A DNA stretch of 64,000 nucleotides from Thalassobacter stenotrophicus. GTDB lineage: Bacteria; Pseudomonadota; Alphaproteobacteria; Rhodobacterales; Rhodobacteraceae. Under the pieces are notes generated by a model that searched no databases, was not told where the DNA came from, and saw only the letters and a list, made by a program, of their open reading frames with translations. Where the stretch lies: the NCBI RefSeq assembly GCF_001458315.1, contig NZ_CYRX01000033.1:310001-374000 (forward strand), written 5' to 3'. Both the position numbers and the translations under genes were made by a program. Positions 35,312-47,762 of the stretch are shown piece after piece (position 1 is the stretch's first letter; each line of letters begins with the position of its first letter).

Positions 35312-37411
35312 ATGGCTGACGCAACACCAGTGGACCGCGAAGAGGGCGGTTTGACACGGGAATATACCGGCTTTGCAGGCGTGCTTTTGGGGGTTCTATG
35401 CGCAGGCATCGCATTGGTTCACCTGTATGTGGCGCTTGATCCCTTTATCTCGGAGTTGCAACGCAACGCCTTTCACTATGCGGGCTTTGGGTTCTTGGCC
35501 TGTCTGTTGTACCCGCTGGCGTCCAACCCAGTCGTTCGTGCGCTGGATATCCTGTTCGGCGTCCTGATCGCAGCCTCTGCCATTTATTTATCCCTCGCGG
35601 AGAACGCGATTTATGACCGTGGGGTTAAGCTCATCACGTTGGATTGGATCGCGATTGGCATCTGCGTCGCGGGCGCGGTTGAACTGACGCGTCGCCTGAC
35701 AGGGATGATCATCCCCACGCTGATCGTGCTCGCGCTGACCTATGTCGGCTGGTGGGGCTCACTTATTGGGGGGGTCTTTTCGTTTCCGGGGCTCAGCTGG
35801 GAAACAGTCGCGTTCCGCTCAATCTATGGGGATGATGCGATGTTCGGCACGATTGCGCGGATATCCTCGACCTATGTTTTCTTGTTCATCATCTTTGGCG
35901 CGTTCTTGCTGCGGTCTGGCGCGGGTGAGTTCGTAATCGACCTTGCGCGCGCGGTTGCGGGCAAGCTGGTCGGTGGCCCAGGGATTGTCGCGGTGATCGC
36001 GTCTGGGCTGACGGGTACGATTTCGGGCTCTGCAGTTGCGAATACGGCGTCCACCGGGGTGATCACTATCCCGCTGATGAAGAAGGCTGGGTTTAAGCCC
36101 AAGTTCGCTGGCGGGGTCGAGGCCGCGTCCTCTACAGGTGGGCAGTTGATGCCGCCGATTATGGGGGCTGGGGCGTTTGTGATGGCCAGCTTCACGCAAA
36201 TTTCATACGAGACGATTGTCGCTGTCGCGGCGCTTCCGGCGCTTTTGTATTTCCTCTCTGTGGCGTTTTTCGTCCGGATTGAGGCCAAGCGCATGAACCT
36301 CGCCCCAATGCCATCGGATGGCCAAACACTTGGCTCGGCCTTTCGCAAAGGCGGCGCGAGTTTTGTCATCCCGATCACCCTGCTGATAGGCATGCTGGTC
36401 GCGGGCTTTACGCCCACCTATGCTGCGGTTTTCGGCATTGTGGCCGTGATCGCGTCCAGCTGGCTGACGCAAAACCCAATGGGCCCCAAAGCCGTGTGGG
36501 AGGCATTGGTTCTCGGCACAAAGAACATGGTTCTAACGGCGGTTTTGTTGTGCGCGGTTGGCTTGGTTGTGAACGTGATCACCACGGCGGGCGTGGGCAA
36601 TACCTTTAGTCTGATGATCGCAAGCTGGTCGGGTGGGAACATCCTAATCGCGATTTTCTTGATCGCGCTCGCATCTTTGGTTTTGGGCATGGGGTTGCCG
36701 GTGACGGCGGCCTACATCGTGCTCGCCACGCTATCGGCGCCCGCGCTGGCGGGGATGATTTCGGACCGATTTGTGATTGATGCCTTGGTCGCGGGAACGT
36801 TGGCAGACCCGGCAAAGGCGATCCTGATGATCGGCGTGCCCGAGGCGATGATGGCATTGGCGGGACCGATGGACCCTGCGGCTGCAAGCGCGTTGGTTGG
36901 CGGCTTGCCACTAGAGCTGGCGGCCCCTTTGCGCGACTTGGTTGTCCCGCAGGATGTGGCCGTGACCGCGATTTTGTCGGCGCATATGATCATCTTTTGG
37001 TTGTCCCAAGACAGTAACGTGACGCCGCCTGTGGCGCTGGCGGCCTTTACTGCGGCCGCGATTGCGCGCGCACCTGCGATGGCCACCGGCGTGGCTTCGT
37101 GGAAGCTGGCGAAGGGGTTGTATATCGTACCCGTCCTGTTCGCCTACACGCCGCTTTTGTCGGGGGATTGGGGGGCGATGCTGACGGTGTTCGCATTTGC
37201 TGTCTTGGGCATCTATGCACTTGCCGCAGCACTTCAGGGCTGCATGGAGGCACCCTTGGGCGTGGTGTGGCGCGCGGTGGTGGTTGTGGCAGGCGTGGCC
37301 TGCCTCTGGCCCTCTGATATCCGCGTTCAGTTGGTTGGCGCGGCGGTCGTTATCGTGAGCTTGATCATCAACCTGCGGGTTGCGAAATCTGTGCCTCAGC
37401 CCACGCCATAA
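35312..37411 (+). CDS. TRAP transporter fused permease (small plus large subunit)
   Basis: An inner-membrane protein of 699 residues in which the 4-helix DctQ-like and 12-helix DctM-like TRAP subunits are fused, as is usual for TAXI systems. Conserved stretches include GTISGSAVANTASTGVITIP, STGGQLMPPIMGAGAFVMAS and VLGMGLPVTAAYIVLATLSA. Ion-driven uptake with the upstream binding protein. GGGGAGGGG precedes the ATG. Its 3' end overlaps the convergent DUF2478 gene by 44 bases. Confidence 0.93.
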   Translation: MADATPVDREEGGLTREYTGFAGVLLGVLCAGIALVHLYVALDPFISELQRNAFHYAGFGFLACLLYPLASNPVVRALDILFGVLIAASAIYLSLAENAIYDRGVKLITLDWIAIGICVAGAVELTRRLTGMIIPTLIVLALTYVGWWGSLIGGVFSFPGLSWETVAFRSIYGDDAMFGTIARISSTYVFLFIIFGAFLLRSGAGEFVIDLARAVAGKLVGGPGIVAVIASGLTGTISGSAVANTASTGVITIPLMKKAGFKPKFAGGVEAASSTGGQLMPPIMGAGAFVMASFTQISYETIVAVAALPALLYFLSVAFFVRIEAKRMNLAPMPSDGQTLGSAFRKGGASFVIPITLLIGMLVAGFTPTYAAVFGIVAVIASSWLTQNPMGPKAVWEALVLGTKNMVLTAVLLCAVGLVVNVITTAGVGNTFSLMIASWSGGNILIAIFLIALASLVLGMGLPVTAAYIVLATLSAPALAGMISDRFVIDALVAGTLADPAKAILMIGVPEAMMALAGPMDPAAASALVGGLPLELAAPLRDLVVPQDVAVTAILSAHMIIFWLSQDSNVTPPVALAAFTAAAIARAPAMATGVASWKLAKGLYIVPVLFAYTPLLSGDWGAMLTVFAFAVLGIYALAAALQGCMEAPLGVVWRAVVVVAGVACLWPSDIRVQLVGAAVVIVSLIINLRVAKSVPQPTP

Positions 37412-37895
37412 GCGCATCAAGATCGGGGGCGACTTCAACTGCGAGGCCCCCGGTAAACTCCTGAAATGCGGGCAGATTGGCCCCGTTGAGACCACACAAA
37501 ACGGGCAGGTCGGCGGCCATAGCCTCTCCGATCAGGGGGCGAAATCCGCGGCCCTGCGCCTCATGCTTGCCGAACTTGTTCACGAGCAATAGGTCCGCGC
37601 TGTCGAGCGCTTGGGACGTTGCGGCCACCGCTTGTTCCAACGCGGCAGGGTCCAAACGGCAGCCGCGTGCGCCGACCCCGAGGGATTGCGATATCCGCAG
37701 TACTTCGCCGGAATGCAGCACCGTAAGGTCCATGTCACATTTACGCTCGGGGCCGCAGTCTACGTTACGTTGCACAACGCCTGCGCAGGTGACGCCGCGC
37801 GCGCTGAGCCGCTGGGCCAGTTGGGCCAGCAGCAGGTCCATATCGCCCTTTCCGGGCATCATCGTATAAGCAAGTGTCATTGGCGCAGTGTGCAC
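37368..37895 (-). CDS. DUF2478 protein (probable nucleotide-binding)
   Basis: A 175-residue protein. The N-terminus TLAYTMMPGKGDMDLLLAQLAQRL, the CGPERKCDMDLTVL cysteine pair and DLLLVNKFGKHEAQGRGF fit the DUF2478 family. Relatives are often beside molybdate-transport genes and are predicted NTPases, but no such genes are seen here. A second start (MTLAYTM at 37880) is possible. The 3' end overlaps the TRAP permease gene by 44 bases on the opposite strand. Confidence 0.75.
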   Translation of the reverse strand: MHTAPMTLAYTMMPGKGDMDLLLAQLAQRLSARGVTCAGVVQRNVDCGPERKCDMDLTVLHSGEVLRISQSLGVGARGCRLDPAALEQAVAATSQALDSADLLLVNKFGKHEAQGRGFRPLIGEAMAADLPVLCGLNGANLPAFQEFTGGLAVEVAPDLDALMAWAEAQISQPAG

Positions 37896-37905
37896 CTTAG
37901 TGGCG

Positions 37906-38547
37906 CTAGTTCAACGTCAGATTGCTGAGTTGGGCGCGAATAAATGTATCGGTGTCGTCCGCGTCCGCCGTAACCCCCACACCGATCAACACACCTGGCC
38001 CGGTGCCAAACGCCGCGCGGTAGTCAGAGGCCAGATCCACGGTTTCGGTGTGCTGGCCCGTGCCCGCACCCCGGCGCACGAGGGTGCGAAGGCCGGGGTG
38101 ATAAGGGCTTTGCATGACGGTCCCACGGGTTTTGTCGCCGCCCCAGACGTACACAAGGGCGGTTGTGTTTTTATCCCGCAGCAATCGAGCCGCGCGGTTT
38201 GGGTTAACATTCTCGGCGTTTTCGGCGGTGGTATAGACGAAATAGAGCGCGATATTGCGATCATCGCCGCCCTTTTGAGCCAAGTCTGTGGGCGGCACGC
38301 TTTGTTGTACCGTCCACGCCCAGCTTGCGGCCTGTGCACCGCGCAAACCCTCAGGCACAGCGCGCCACAAAAGCGAGACCGTTCCATCCGACACAATGTC
38401 CAATGCGCTGCCCTTCTGGGCGTAGTCATTTGAGAAAAGGCGGAGAAAGCCTTGCTCACGCCAAGAGCCGTCAAAGGGGATTTGTGTCGCTGCCGCAGGC
38501 AGGGTGAGGGTGCAGGCCACGAGGGTGGCGATGATGGAGTGTCTCAT
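37906..38547 (-). CDS. Secreted DUF3047 protein
   Basis: A 213-residue protein with a signal peptide (MRHSIIATLVACTLTLPAAA), so periplasmic or secreted. The body has WREQGFLRLFSNDY, ALVYVWGG near residue 130 and an acidic tail (GVTADADDTDT), in keeping with DUF3047. No catalytic residues can be named. It lies 10 bases upstream of the DUF2478 gene on the same strand, so the two are probably co-transcribed. Confidence 0.75.
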   Translation of the reverse strand: MRHSIIATLVACTLTLPAAATQIPFDGSWREQGFLRLFSNDYAQKGSALDIVSDGTVSLLWRAVPEGLRGAQAASWAWTVQQSVPPTDLAQKGGDDRNIALYFVYTTAENAENVNPNRAARLLRDKNTTALVYVWGGDKTRGTVMQSPYHPGLRTLVRRGAGTGQHTETVDLASDYRAAFGTGPGVLIGVGVTADADDTDTFIRAQLSNLTLN

Positions 38548-38695
38548 GTGGGCAGTTGAGCAAGGTGCGCGGCATAAGGGAAATCACAAGGCTGTGGGTA
38601 GTTTTGATCAGCTTGTGGATCGTTTGCCGCTTAGACATGCATTTTGTCCAACACACCGCATATAGTTGTGGACAACCCCAAGACACACCAAATTA

Positions 38696-38709
38696 AGTCT
38701 TTACAGACT
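38696..38709. promoter_or_regulatory. Inverted repeat upstream of the YbjN-like gene
   Basis: A perfect AGTCT-TTAC-AGACT palindrome lies 120 bases before the YbjN-like ATG in the divergent region shared with the DUF3047 gene. It contains TTTACA, which could be a -35 box. Function unproven. The rest of the 281-base gap is AT-richer than the genes and shows nothing else I can name. Confidence 0.25.
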
Positions 38710-38828
38710 CACCCCTCGGCGGGCACCATATTTTGTATAGAGGGGGCAAAGCCGCCCTTTCCTTAGATTTCGACCCCGTCCCTTGTAGTGACCTTGAGCA
38801 AGGGGCCAAGGTAAAAGAGGTGCAGCCC

Positions 38829-39332
38829 ATGAGCGCGTCCGAGCAATTTTACGAGACCGATGAGCTTCACCCTATCGACGTGGTTGAGACGCTTGCTGCG
38901 CACCACGAGTGGGAATTTGACCGCACCACTGACGATCAGATATCGATGTCGATTGAGGGTCAGTGGCGCACATACTCGATCACGCTGGCATGGTCCGAGT
39001 ACGATGAAACGCTGCGTCTGATCTGCACGTTTGAGATGGAGCCGCCAGAGGCCTCGCTGCCCGGGCTGTACGAGTGTTTGAACCTGTGCAACGACATGTG
39101 CTGGACGGGCCAATTTTCGTATTGGGAGCCGCATAAATTGATGGTGTACCGCTACGGCCTGACGCTGGCTGGGGGCGCGTTTGCGTCGCCTGATCAGATC
39201 AACCGCATGATCGAGGCTGCCGTCACCGGGTCTGAGCGGTTTTACCCCGCGTTTCAGCTGGTCTGCTGGGCGGATCGCAAGCCAGAAGACGCGATGCAAG
39301 TCGCCATTGCGGAGGCCTATGGCCGCGCCTAA
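38829..39332 (+). CDS. YbjN-domain protein
   Basis: A soluble cytoplasmic protein of about 167 residues of the YbjN (DUF1790) family. Recognised from HHEWEFDRTTDDQISMSIEG and LYECLNLCNDMCWTGQFSYW. YbjN-type proteins resemble type III secretion chaperone folds and affect motility and stress responses in enterobacteria, but no molecular activity is known. ATG 38829 has AGAGG 9 bases upstream; the frame is open to 38733. proC follows 27 bases later on the same strand. Confidence 0.82.
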   Translation: MSASEQFYETDELHPIDVVETLAAHHEWEFDRTTDDQISMSIEGQWRTYSITLAWSEYDETLRLICTFEMEPPEASLPGLYECLNLCNDMCWTGQFSYWEPHKLMVYRYGLTLAGGAFASPDQINRMIEAAVTGSERFYPAFQLVCWADRKPEDAMQVAIAEAYGRA

Positions 39333-39359
39333 GTTGCCACCCCAAGAGGGGGGCTTAAG

Positions 39360-40154
39360 ATGGATTTCACAAACGTAAACGCGCGCGGCCTTGTGCTGTT
39401 GGGCTGTGGTAAAATGGGCTCAGCAATGCTGGCCGGTTGGCTGGCGGACGGCCTGTCCCCTTCCGCGGTGCATGTGATTGATCCGGCCCCTTCGGACTGG
39501 CTACAGTCCCAAGGCGTGGCCCTGAACGGTCCGTTGCCGCCATCCCCTGCGATTGCCATAATCGCGGTAAAGCCGCAGATGATGGGGCAGGCGCTGCCGC
39601 AACTTCAATCTCTTGAAAACACCCTGCTTTTGTCGATCGCAGCGGGTACATCTATCGCCGCATTTGAGCAGCATTTCCCAGGCGCCGCCATTGTGCGCGC
39701 CATGCCCAACACCCCTGCCGCCATCGGTCAGGGCATTAGTGCGATGGTCGGAAATGCCGCCACAACTGCGGATGATCTGGATCTGGCTGAGGGTATTTTG
39801 CGCGCCGTTGGCGAGGTTGTGCGCCTTGACGCTGAGGATCAAATTGACGCCGTGACCGGGCTGTCCGGATCGGGCCCCGCGTATGTGTTTCACCTGATCG
39901 AAGCTATGGCAGCGGCGGGCGTGGCGCAGGGATTGGACCCTGAACTGGCCCTTAAACTCGCGACGCATACCGTGGCCGGAGCGGGAGCGTTGGCCATCGC
40001 ATCGGATGAAGGCCCCGCACAATTGCGCATCAATGTGACCTCGCCCAACGGGACGACACAGGCCGGGCTAGAGGTTTTGATGCCTGAATTGCCGGAGCTG
40101 ATCGCGCGTACCGTTGCCGCCGCGACCTCTCGTTCCAAAGAGTTAAAGGGGTAG
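39360..40154 (+). CDS. proC: Pyrroline-5-carboxylate reductase
   Basis: Last step of proline synthesis: reduces pyrroline-5-carboxylate with NAD(P)H in the cytoplasm. 264 residues. N-terminal Rossmann motif LVLLGCGKMGSAMLAGWL, AMPNTPAAIGQG, VTGLSGSGPAYVFHLIEAMA and TSPNGTTQAGL are all ProC signatures. GAGGGGGG precedes the ATG. csaA follows after 3 bases, so the two are probably one operon with the dehydrogenase beyond. Confidence 0.96.
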   Translation: MDFTNVNARGLVLLGCGKMGSAMLAGWLADGLSPSAVHVIDPAPSDWLQSQGVALNGPLPPSPAIAIIAVKPQMMGQALPQLQSLENTLLLSIAAGTSIAAFEQHFPGAAIVRAMPNTPAAIGQGISAMVGNAATTADDLDLAEGILRAVGEVVRLDAEDQIDAVTGLSGSGPAYVFHLIEAMAAAGVAQGLDPELALKLATHTVAGAGALAIASDEGPAQLRINVTSPNGTTQAGLEVLMPELPELIARTVAAATSRSKELKG

Positions 40155-40157
40155 GGC

Positions 40158-40496
40158 ATGACCGACCTCAGCTTTGATGACTTTCTGAAGGTTGATATTC
40201 GCGTGGGGCAGATCGTGCGCGCGGAACCCTACCCGGAGGCTCGCAAGCCGGCGATTAAGGTTTGGGTCGATTTCGGACCTGATATTGGTGAGAAAAAAAG
40301 CTCTGCCCAGATTACCAAACACTACGCGCCGGAGGATCTGCCGGGCCAAAAGGTGCTGGCGGTCGTTAACTTCCCACCCCGTCAGATCGGAAAATTCATG
40401 TCCGAAGTACTTGTGCTTGGGGTGCCGGATGAGGACGGAGAGGTGGTTTTGCTAACCCCCGATAAGGACGTGCCAATTGGCGGAAGGATGTATTGA
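40158..40496 (+). CDS. csaA: CsaA-like tRNA-binding protein
   Basis: A 112-residue stand-alone tRNA-binding (OB-fold) domain protein, normal length for Csa[33 protein letters not shown] and [17 protein letters not shown] are typical. CsaA proteins bind tRNA and have been linked to secretion chaperoning. It sits between proC and the dehydrogenase gene, whose ATG shares one base with this stop. Confidence 0.92.
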   Translation: MTDLSFDDFLKVDIRVGQIVRAEPYPEARKPAIKVWVDFGPDIGEKKSSAQITKHYAPEDLPGQKVLAVVNFPPRQIGKFMSEVLVLGVPDEDGEVVLLTPDKDVPIGGRMY

Positions 40497-41449
40497 TGAA
40501 GCTGCTGATTTCACGGCGTTTGCCCGAAACGAATATGGCTGAAATTGAGGGTGACGCGCGTTTTGACGTGACCACCCGGACGACGACACAACCGATGTCG
40601 CGAGACGAATGTGTGGCCGCTTTGGCGGACTACGACATCATCTTGCCGACCCTAGGTGACCTGTTTTCTGCCGAAGTTTTTGAGGCGGCCAGTGCCATCC
40701 GGTGCAAATTGTTGGCGAATTTTGGCGTGGGCTACAATCATATCGACGTCGCCGCTGCACGTGCGCATGGGATAGAGGTGACGAACACGCCGGGGGCCGT
40801 GACTGATGCTACGGCGGATATCGCGTTAACCCTTATGTTGATGACCGCTCGACGCGCTGGTGAAGGCGAGAGGATGCTGCGCGCCGATGGTTGGGACGGC
40901 TGGCACCCCACTCAGATGTTGGGGTTTCACCTTAGCGGTAAGCGGCTCGGGGTGATTGGAATGGGCCGGATCGGACAGGCCATCGCGCATCGCTGTCGTG
41001 CGGGTTTTGGCATGGACGTAGTCTATTATAATCGTTCGGAAAAAGCGGTTGAAGGCGCGCAGCAACTTCCGAGTGTTGAGGACGTATGTGCGCAGGTTGA
41101 TGTTGTTGTTATGGCCGTGCCAGGCGGGGCGGAGACGCATCATCTAATGAATGAGGCGGTGTTTGCCGCGATGCAATCACATGCGATTTTTGTGAATATC
41201 GCACGCGGGGATGTGGTGGACGAAGCAGCCCTTGTGGCCGCACTTCAGGCCAAACAGATCGCTGGTGCAGGGTTGGACGTTTACGAATTTGAACCAAAGG
41301 TTCCCGCCGCCCTCAAAGCGATGGAAAACGTTGTTTTGCTGCCGCACCTGGGCACCGCAGCGTTGGAAGTACGTGAGGACATGGGGCGCATGGCATTGGC
41401 CAACGTGATGGCGTTCACAGCCGAAAGACCGGTGCCGAATGCAGTCTAA
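40496..41449 (+). CDS. D-2-hydroxyacid dehydrogenase (glyoxylate/hydroxypyruvate reductase-like)
   Basis: An NAD(P)-dependent dehydrogenase of 317 residues. The nucleotide-binding loop is GVIGMGRIGQAIAHRC; the catalytic Arg is in NIARGDVVDE, Glu in GLDVYEFEP, and His in LLPHLGTAALEVR. Likely substrate is glyoxylate, hydroxypyruvate or a related 2-oxoacid; which one cannot be told. ATG 40496 is preferred to the in-frame TTG before it, with GGAAGG about 9 bases upstream. The 3' end overlaps convergent tdk by 4 bases. Confidence 0.9.
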   Translation: MKLLISRRLPETNMAEIEGDARFDVTTRTTTQPMSRDECVAALADYDIILPTLGDLFSAEVFEAASAIRCKLLANFGVGYNHIDVAAARAHGIEVTNTPGAVTDATADIALTLMLMTARRAGEGERMLRADGWDGWHPTQMLGFHLSGKRLGVIGMGRIGQAIAHRCRAGFGMDVVYYNRSEKAVEGAQQLPSVEDVCAQVDVVVMAVPGGAETHHLMNEAVFAAMQSHAIFVNIARGDVVDEAALVAALQAKQIAGAGLDVYEFEPKVPAALKAMENVVLLPHLGTAALEVREDMGRMALANVMAFTAERPVPNAV

Positions 41450-42027
41450 CTGTTTGTAGCTTCGCGAAAATGTCGTCGGCAGAGAGACACGTAACGATCA
41501 TTGCCGCCGACCTCAATTTGCGCGCCTTCAGTTAGGGCGCGACCATCAGCATCGGTGCGGATCACCATCGTGGCCTTGCGCCCGCAGTGACAAATCGTGC
41601 GGACCTCGCGCATTTCATCCGCAAGAGCGAGAAGCGCTGCCGAGCCGGGAAACAGCTCACCACGAAAGTCGACGCGCAGTCCGTAACACATCACCGGGAT
41701 GCCTAGATCATCCACTGCGCGCGCAATTTGCCAGACCTGTTCGCGCGTCAGCCATTGGGCTTCATCTACCAACACACACGCGCAGGGCCCTTGTGCGAGC
41801 CTGTCTTGAATTATCTCAAATATGTCAGTCGTTTGATCGTAGATATCGGCCTTCGCTTCGATCCCAATACGGGAGCCGATGACGCCAACATCCCCAGCAC
41901 GATCATCAAAATTCGCGGTCAGCAGATAGGTCTGCATACCGCGTTCAATGTAGTTGTATGATGCCTGCAACAGCAAAGTCGATTTGCCGGCATTCATGGT
42001 GGAATAGTTGAAATATAGCTTGGCCAT
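41446..42027 (-). CDS. tdk: Thymidine kinase
   Basis: Phosphorylates thymidine in the salvage pathway, 193 residues. Seen: P-loop STMNAGKSTLLLQ, catalytic-base region VLVDEAQWL, and a structural zinc site formed by CHCGRKA and the late CRRHF. Type II (TK1-like) bacterial enzyme. Next gene upstream on the same strand is the FabH-like synthase, 77 bases away. Ends 4 bases into the convergent dehydrogenase gene. Confidence 0.95.
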   Translation of the reverse strand: MAKLYFNYSTMNAGKSTLLLQASYNYIERGMQTYLLTANFDDRAGDVGVIGSRIGIEAKADIYDQTTDIFEIIQDRLAQGPCACVLVDEAQWLTREQVWQIARAVDDLGIPVMCYGLRVDFRGELFPGSAALLALADEMREVRTICHCGRKATMVIRTDADGRALTEGAQIEVGGNDRYVSLCRRHFREATNS

Positions 42028-42104
42028 ATGGGTTTATCCGTGGCCGAGGGGCAAGGTTCAAGGGGCTTTTACCCCCGCTTCACCCTCATTAACGCAAAGC
42101 CATT

Positions 42105-43214
42105 TTAGTGCTTGGTTAACACGACTGATCCCACGGAATAGCCCGCGCCAAAGGAACAGATCAGCCCGCGATCACCCGGTGCCATATCGCTTGAGTGTTT
42201 TGAAAACGCGATGATCGAGCCTGCTGATGATGTGTTGGCATAATCCTGCAGGATATTTGGCTGCTCAAACGGTTCAGGCGTGCGGCCAAGAACCTTTTTG
42301 CCGATGAAGTCGTTCATTGCTTTGTTCGCCTGATGCAGCCAAAGCCGCTTGAGATCAGCGGCTTGCACGCCTTCATCTGCCATATGCGCTTTGATGTGCG
42401 CCGAGACCATGGGCAGCACTTCCTTGAAGACCTTGCGGCCGTTTTGCATAAATTGCATGTCCCGCCGATCCTCCATTTGATCGCGTGTGCGACGGAGAAA
42501 CCCGTTGTTGTTGCGAATGTTGTTCGAGAATTCAGTCGCGCAACGGGTGCTGTCGATCCGAAAGCCAGAGGTTGCGTCGGCCTCAAGCAAGAGCGCAGTT
42601 GCGACATCGCCAAAGATGAAGTGGCAGTCACGGTCTCGCCATTCGAGGTGTGCGGAGCAGATTTCAGGACAGATGACCAAGGCTTTGGAAACACTGCCTG
42701 ATTTAATCATATCTGCCGCAGCTTGCAGCCCAAACGTGGCCGATGAGCAGGCGACGTTCATGTCAAATGCAAAGCCCCCGGCGCCCAGCAGTTGCTGGAT
42801 CTCGATCGCGACGGCTGGATAGGCGCGTTCGTGGTTCGATGCCGCGCAGATCACAAGGTCTACGTCTGCGGCGTCAGTCCCGGCCATTTTGAGCGCCGTG
42901 CGTGCCGCATCTATCCCCATTTCGGCCATTTGACCGGGTGCGTCGTCTGGCCGTGGGGCGAGCTTTGGAAACATGCGGGTAGGGTCGAGAACGCCCTCTT
43001 TATCAACGACATATCGTTGATTGATCCCCGAAGCGGATGTGATGAAATCGGCGCTGGAGTGTGCGATTGCCTTTACGGTGCCAGCCGCGATTTCTTCTGC
43101 GTGTTCTTCATTCTGGGCATCGGCGAACGCGTTAAAGGCCACCACCAATTCATCATTGGTAATGATCTGCGAGGGTGTGAAAACCCCGTGTCCGGTGATG
43201 GAAACTGTCCGCAT
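42105..43214 (-). CDS. Beta-ketoacyl-ACP synthase III-like protein
   Basis: A thiolase-fold condensing enzyme of 369 residues, about 40-50 longer than housekeeping FabH. The Cys-His-Asn triad is intact: Cys156 (NVACSSATF), His294 (WLHQANKAMN) and Asn327 (DYANTSSAGS). It probably starts acyl chains or condenses an unusual acyl-CoA. It is not next to plsX or other fatty-acid genes, so it is likely an accessory synthase of the longer FabH class. Substrate unknown. Confidence 0.88.
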   Translation of the reverse strand: MRTVSITGHGVFTPSQIITNDELVVAFNAFADAQNEEHAEEIAAGTVKAIAHSSADFITSASGINQRYVVDKEGVLDPTRMFPKLAPRPDDAPGQMAEMGIDAARTALKMAGTDAADVDLVICAASNHERAYPAVAIEIQQLLGAGGFAFDMNVACSSATFGLQAAADMIKSGSVSKALVICPEICSAHLEWRDRDCHFIFGDVATALLLEADATSGFRIDSTRCATEFSNNIRNNNGFLRRTRDQMEDRRDMQFMQNGRKVFKEVLPMVSAHIKAHMADEGVQAADLKRLWLHQANKAMNDFIGKKVLGRTPEPFEQPNILQDYANTSSAGSIIAFSKHSSDMAPGDRGLICSFGAGYSVGSVVLTKH

Positions 43215-43373
43215 TTGCCCCCTCCGCTTGTGTCCTGATCAACTGCGAGGAAAGGGAGGGGCAGGTCAACAAAGACGCTACGGAAGAGCGATGTTGACGC
43301 TAGGCGCTTGGCGGTTTTCTGGGGCACCCCGCACGTCGAGGGATGCCCAAAAGTATTAAAAGACGCGGCGCCT

Positions 43374-46697
<3,324 letters not shown>

Positions 46698-46828
46698 GGT
46701 GGGCTCTCCGGACGAAGTTGAGGCAGCGGTGGCGGCAAATTGACTGCGTTATAGGCATGGGTGGAATGGACGCAAGGGGGGAACGCGCGATTTGGCTAAC
46801 AGCCTGTGCGTGTATGCGGGCGGATGGG

Positions 46829-47725
46829 CTAGGGCTGCTCGTGGCTTGGCGCGGGGTGGGATGTTTGGTCCGATGATTTGGGCGCATTCCACAGCGCATT
46901 CACCTCAGCCCCCAGCAGGATAATGAACGCCGAAAGCCAAAACCACGTCAGCAGTACGGTCACGCCCCCAAGCGCGCCAAAGCTTTGGTTATAAGACGCA
47001 AAGTTGCCCACATAGAACGCAAAGACCGCAGATCCCGCCAGCCATAGCACGCAGGCGACGCCAGCCCCGCGCAGCGATGCACGTGTTGCAAAGGGCTGCG
47101 TTGGGCCAAAACGGTAAAGCCCGGTCAGCCCTGCAAGGATCACAATCACCATCAGCCCCCACACCAAGACCGCGCCCAAGGGGCCAAATCCGATCACCGG
47201 CCCCAAAAGTGCGACCGCGGCTGGTACCAACAATGTAGCAGACAGGCCCAGCACCGCCCCAAGAATCAGCGCCACCGTCAGGCCCAAGCGTGTGGCGGTC
47301 TTGGCGACAAAGCTGCGTGTCTCTGTTGTCTCATGTGCGGCGTTCAACCCCTGCATCAGTCCTGCAACCCCGCGAGAACTGGAATAAAGAGCCACGCCTA
47401 ACCCAACCCATGCCGCGACCTCTAGCCCCAGCCCATCACCGCCAGCCACGGCGGTGGCTTGGCTCATCACAATGTCGATCGCGTCTTCGGGTATGATGTC
47501 GGTGAACAGGTCCACTTGGGCCAAGATCTGTTCCGGCTCAATCAACAGTCCACCCAAGGCAAGGCCCGCCGTGATCGCGGGAAACAGCGCTAGCAGCCCG
47601 TAAAACGCCACACCCGCTGAAATCAACGCAATACGATGCTCTGCCAGCCGCGTGTTGAGGGCCCAGACAAACAAAGCCCCGCGTTTCAGCCGATCTAGTG
47701 TGGCGCGATCAAACATATCCGCCAT
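46829..47725 (-). CDS. YihY/BrkB-family inner-membrane protein
   Basis: An integral membrane protein of 298 residues with about six helices. The family pattern ISAGVAFYGLLALFPAITAG in helix 1, YSSSRGVAGLMQGLNAAHE in the middle and TVLLTWFWLSAFIILLGAEV near the end are characteristic. Long misannotated as RNase BN. Its transport role is unproven. The C-terminus is a short polar tail (SSDQTSHPAPSHEQP). The next gene upstream is bchJ, 37 bases away. Confidence 0.88.
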   Translation of the reverse strand: MADMFDRATLDRLKRGALFVWALNTRLAEHRIALISAGVAFYGLLALFPAITAGLALGGLLIEPEQILAQVDLFTDIIPEDAIDIVMSQATAVAGGDGLGLEVAAWVGLGVALYSSSRGVAGLMQGLNAAHETTETRSFVAKTATRLGLTVALILGAVLGLSATLLVPAAVALLGPVIGFGPLGAVLVWGLMVIVILAGLTGLYRFGPTQPFATRASLRGAGVACVLWLAGSAVFAFYVGNFASYNQSFGALGGVTVLLTWFWLSAFIILLGAEVNALWNAPKSSDQTSHPAPSHEQP

Positions 47726-47762
47726 GGTTGCCCGATCCGTTCGCGCCGCTCAAGCGGAGTGT

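Noticed and set aside
38591-38675. Cluster of DnaA-box-like motifs (TGTGGGTAG, TGTGGATCG, TTGTGGACAA) hinting at an origin
   Set aside because: None is an exact TTATNCACA box, no dnaA, parAB or gidA is near, and there is no long AT-rich unwinding region.
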